NCBI GenBank assembly: GCA_945901215.1
Contig: CAMDKE010000015.1
Coordinates: 1 to 17,221, forward strand
Direction: 5' to 3'
Length of the DNA: 17,221 nt
Origin: Comamonas sp. lk
GTDB taxonomy: Bacteria > Pseudomonadota > Gammaproteobacteria > Burkholderiales > Burkholderiaceae_C
A program made the position numbers and the translations under genes. Positions 15,010-17,221 of the stretch are shown here, in pieces (the first letter of the stretch is position 1; each line of letters begins with the position of its first letter). Under the pieces are notes generated by a model that was not told the origin of the DNA, searched no databases, and saw only the letters and a list, made by a program, of their open reading frames with translations.

Positions 15010-15759
15010 ATGAAAGTTTTGGTACCCGTAAAACGTGTGGTCGACTACAACGTCAAGGTGCGCGTCAAATCTGACGGCAGTGGCGTGGACATTGCCAACG
15101 TCAAGATGAGCATGAACCCGTTTGACGAAATCGCCATCGAAGAAGCCGTGCGCCTGAAGGAAAAGGGCGTGGCCACCGAAGTCATCGCGGTATCGTGCGG
15201 CGTGACGCAATGCACCGAGACCCTTCGCACTGCCATGGCGATTGGCGCCGACCGTGCCATTTTGGTCGAGACCAGCGAAGAGCTGCAACCCCTGGCCGTG
15301 GCCAAGCTGCTCAAGGCGCTGATGGACAAAGAGCAGCCTGGCCTGGTGATTTTGGGCAAGCAAGCCATTGACGATGACTGCAACCAGACCGGCCAGATGC
15401 TCGCTGCCCTGTGCGACCGCCCCCAAGCCACGTTCGCCAGCAAGGTGGAAGTGGCCGATGGCAAAGCCCATGTCACCCGGGAAGTCGACGGCGGCTCCGA
15501 GACCCTGAGCCTGAGCCTGCCTGCCATCATCACCACCGACCTGCGCCTCAACGAGCCGCGCTACGTCACCTTGCCCAACATCATGAAGGCCAAGAAAAAG
15601 CAGCTCGACACCTTCACCCCCGCCGACCTGGGCGTGGACGTGAGCCCGCGCATCAAAACGCTCAAAGTGATTGAGCCCGCCGCCCGCGCTGCGGGCATCA
15701 AGGTGGCCGACGTGGCCGCCCTGGTGGACAAGCTGAAAAACGACGCCAAGGTCATTTGA
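15010..15759 (+). CDS. etfB: Electron transfer flavoprotein beta subunit
   Basis: EtfB pairs with EtfA to carry electrons from acyl-CoA dehydrogenases to ETF:ubiquinone oxidoreductase, and it binds AMP. The 249 residues give the normal size. MKVLVPVKRVVDYNVKVRVK opens the protein. SMNPFDEIAIEEAVRLKEKG (34-53), the AMP-site region around LGKQAIDDDCNQTGQMLAAL (115-134) and LRLNEPRYVTLPNIMKAKKK (178-197) are family hallmarks. The ATG at 15010 has GGAG eight bases before it; an upstream in-frame start at 14968 would include part of the leader hairpin and is rejected. etfA follows 20 bases downstream. Two different palindromes in the 219-base region before the gene suggest control by at least two catabolic regulators. 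Confidence 0.97.
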   Translation: MKVLVPVKRVVDYNVKVRVKSDGSGVDIANVKMSMNPFDEIAIEEAVRLKEKGVATEVIAVSCGVTQCTETLRTAMAIGADRAILVETSEELQPLAVAKLLKALMDKEQPGLVILGKQAIDDDCNQTGQMLAALCDRPQATFASKVEVADGKAHVTREVDGGSETLSLSLPAIITTDLRLNEPRYVTLPNIMKAKKKQLDTFTPADLGVDVSPRIKTLKVIEPAARAAGIKVADVAALVDKLKNDAKVI

Positions 15760-15779
15760 ATTTAGTAAAGGATATTTCC

Positions 15780-16712
15780 ATGAGCTCTCTCGTCATCGCT
15801 GAACACGACAACAGCAGCATCAAGCCCTCGACCCTCAACACCATCACCGCCGCCGCACAGTGTGGTGGAGATGTGCACGTATTGGTGGCTGGTCACAACG
15901 CGGGCGCCGCCGCCGCTGCGGCCGCCCACATCGCCGGTGTGGCCAAAGTCATCCATGTTGAAAGTGCCGGGCTGGCCCACGGGCTGGCTGAGAATGTGAC
16001 GGCCCAGGTGGTCGCCTTGGCATCGGGCTACAGCCACCTGCTGTTTCCGGCCACGGCCTATGGCAAAAATATCGCGCCCCGCGTGGCCGCCAAGCTCGAT
16101 GTGGGCCAAATTTCCGACATCACCAAGGTCGACAGCCCCGACACCTTTGAGCGCCCGATTTACGCAGGCAACGCCATTGCCACGGTGCAAAGCAAGGATG
16201 CCATCAAGGTCATCACTGTGCGCACCACCGGCTTTGACGCCGCAGCCAGCACTGGCGGCAGCGCCAGCGTGGAGACGCCGGCAGCTGCCAGCGATAGCGC
16301 TGACGTGGGCTTTCTGCGCTCTGAAATCGCCAAGAACGATCGCCCCGAGTTGACCGCTGCCAAGATCATCGTCTCCGGTGGCCGCGCTTTGGGCTCCAAT
16401 GAAAAGTTCATGGAAATCATGACGCCGCTGGCCGACAAGCTCGGTGCGGCCATGGGCGCCAGCCGCGCGGCGGTGGACGCGGGCTACGCGCCCAACGACT
16501 GGCAAGTCGGCCAAACCGGCAAGATCGTGGCGCCCCAGCTGTATGTGGCTTGCGGCATCAGCGGCGCCATCCAGCACTTGGCCGGCATGAAAGACAGCAA
16601 GGTCATCGTGGCCATCAACAAGGACGCCGAGGCCCCCATCTTCAGCGTGGCCGACTACGGACTGGAGGCCGACTTGTTTGTGGCGGTGCCAGCGCTTGTA
16701 GCCGCCCTGTAA
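15780..16712 (+). CDS. etfA: Electron transfer flavoprotein alpha subunit
   Basis: EtfA carries the FAD of the ETF heterodimer. At 310 residues it has the usual length. The N-terminal domain (1-170) includes LLFPATAYGKNIAPRVAAKL (87-106). The C-terminal FAD domain begins near 190 with IIVSGGRALGS (196-206), followed by WQVGQTGKIVAPQLYVACGI (241-260) and AINKDAEAPIFSVADYG (278-294), the ETF-alpha signature. The ATG at 15780 has AAAGGA (15767-15772) before it; an in-frame TTG at 15756 overlapping the etfB stop is less likely. A strong terminator begins seven bases after the stop. With etfB it forms a two-gene unit that serves the acyl-CoA dehydrogenase downstream and others elsewhere. Confidence 0.97.
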   Translation: MSSLVIAEHDNSSIKPSTLNTITAAAQCGGDVHVLVAGHNAGAAAAAAAHIAGVAKVIHVESAGLAHGLAENVTAQVVALASGYSHLLFPATAYGKNIAPRVAAKLDVGQISDITKVDSPDTFERPIYAGNAIATVQSKDAIKVITVRTTGFDAAASTGGSASVETPAAASDSADVGFLRSEIAKNDRPELTAAKIIVSGGRALGSNEKFMEIMTPLADKLGAAMGASRAAVDAGYAPNDWQVGQTGKIVAPQLYVACGISGAIQHLAGMKDSKVIVAINKDAEAPIFSVADYGLEADLFVAVPALVAAL

Positions 16713-16718
16713 TCGGGC

Positions 16719-16746
16719 AAAAAGGCACCGCGAGGTGCCTTTTTTT
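16719..16746 (+). terminator. Intrinsic terminator of etfBA
   Basis: GGCACC (16724-16729), the tetraloop GCGA and GGTGCC (16734-16739) form a perfect 6-pair GC stem, extended by A5 upstream pairing with the T-run. Seven T residues (16740-16746) follow. The flanking A-run and T-run mean it could also act on the opposite strand. Confidence 0.9.
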
Positions 16747-16803
16747 CGCCCTGTCTTTTTCGTTTTTTCCTTCGTTTTGCTTTTGCTTTTTTGAAAGCCC
16801 GCC
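16747..16803 (+). other. T-rich, A-free leader between terminator and acyl-CoA dehydrogenase
   Basis: From 16734 to 16793 the + strand has no A at all (60 bases), and from 16751 on it is mostly T with C and single G. No promoter-like -35/-10 pair can be made there. A short GAAAG (16793-16797) six bases before the ATG is the only ribosome-site candidate. It may be an unstructured U-rich leader that aids ribosome loading, or it may be selectively neutral. Confidence 0.45.
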
Positions 16804-17221
16804 ATGAGCTACATCGCCCCTGTCAAAGACATGCTTTTCAATATCGAGCACCTGGCTGGCATCGCCCATATTGCCCAATTGCCCGGGTTCGAGGACGCGG
16901 ATCTGGACACGGCACAAGCGGTATTGGAAGAGTCGGCCAAATTCAACGAAGGCGTGTTGTCGCCCCTGAACTGGGCCGGTGACCAAAACCCCACCAGCTG
17001 GAAAGACGGTGTGGTCACGGCCACGCCCGGCTTCAAAGAAGCGTTCAAGTTGTTTGCTGAAGGCGGCTGGCAAGGCCTGCAGCACCCGACCGCGTTTGGC
17101 GGCCAGGGCTTGCCCAAGACCATTGGCTCGGTGTGTGGCGAGATGCAAAACTCGGCCAACATGAGTTTTGCGCTGTGCCCCTTGCTCAGCGATGGCGCGA
17201 TTGAAGCGCTCTTGACCGCAG
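16804..17221 (+). CDS. Acyl-CoA dehydrogenase, N-terminal part (cut by window edge)
   Basis: This FAD enzyme performs the first, alpha-beta desaturation step of beta-oxidation and passes electrons to ETF. Only 139 residues are present, starting MSYIAPVKDMLFNIEHLAGI, and the frame is open to the window end. LEESAKFNEGVLSPLNWAGD (41-60) and EGGWQGLQHPTAFGGQGLP (86-104) are typical of the N-terminal domain of the large acyl-CoA dehydrogenase class (about 600 residues, FadE/DmdC-like) common in Burkholderiales. The catalytic Glu and the FAD/C-terminal domains lie outside the window. It follows etfBA, its electron acceptor, but a strong terminator separates them, so it has either its own promoter or depends on read-through. 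Substrate chain length cannot be judged. Confidence 0.93.
   Translation, partial: MSYIAPVKDMLFNIEHLAGIAHIAQLPGFEDADLDTAQAVLEESAKFNEGVLSPLNWAGDQNPTSWKDGVVTATPGFKEAFKLFAEGGWQGLQHPTAFGGQGLPKTIGSVCGEMQNSANMSFALCPLLSDGAIEALLTA

Noticed and set aside
1..17221. CRISPR array, tRNA, insertion sequence or riboswitch
   Set aside because: I saw no regularly spaced repeats, cloverleaf, transposase gene or known aptamer core anywhere in the window.

Overview
The window is a chromosomal segment from a GC-rich bacterium, most likely a betaproteobacterium of the order Burkholderiales, family Comamonadaceae. This rests on codon use, on the style of the histone-deacetylase-like, MscS, EtfBA and acyl-CoA dehydrogenase proteins, and on the etfB-etfA-acyl-CoA dehydrogenase order. 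The genus cannot be fixed from the sequence alone. There is no tRNA, rRNA, transposase, integrase, phage gene or CRISPR array. All genes but one lie on the + strand, and there is no gene-free stretch above 300 bases.

Layout: (1) 106-2379, a histone-deacetylase-superfamily amidohydrolase and an MscS-type mechanosensitive channel. (2) 2503-9496, a probable six-gene operon: acyl-CoA synthetase, a ferritin-like PF10118 'metal-dependent hydrolase', a small unknown membrane protein, a GST-fold protein, an exported sulfatase, and a membrane-anchored formylglycine-generating enzyme (FGE). (3) 9515-10168 on the minus strand, a TetR-family regulator. (4) 10293-14790, a three-gene operon with overlapping ends: a second, PAS/AtsA-like sulfatase with a C-terminal membrane anchor, a beta-propeller-like protein, and a flavin monooxygenase with a Baeyer-Villiger fingerprint. 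(5) 15010-17221, etfB, etfA, a strong terminator, and the start of an acyl-CoA dehydrogenase cut by the window edge.

The main observation is that regions 2-4 look like one regulated system. A 19-base element, AGTACACTGGTGTATTGTT at 2444-2462, recurs with 15 of 19 bases identical at 10226-10244. Both copies carry the inverted repeat TACA-N4-TGTA. One copy lies before the six-gene operon; the other lies between the tetR gene and the divergent sulfatase operon. The simplest reading is one TetR repressor controlling both operons.

The proposed function is inference: use of a sulfated hydrophobic compound such as a sterol, aryl or alkyl sulfate. Two Sec-exported sulfatases would cut the ester in the periplasm after activation by an FGE that the sequence places, by membrane topology, in the periplasm too. 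This resembles the eukaryotic ER arrangement more than the usual cytosolic bacterial one. A flavin monooxygenase and a diiron-like enzyme would oxidise the desulfated product. Acyl-CoA synthetase would activate it, and acyl-CoA dehydrogenase/ETF would take it into beta-oxidation. The two sulfatases each depart from the family consensus at a different active-site position (CTVSR in the first, GKWNVG in the second). No transporter, alcohol dehydrogenase or clear lactonase is visible.

Upstream of etfB there are two further palindromes of different type, suggesting separate control of ETF by fatty-acid and branched-chain-amino-acid type regulators.
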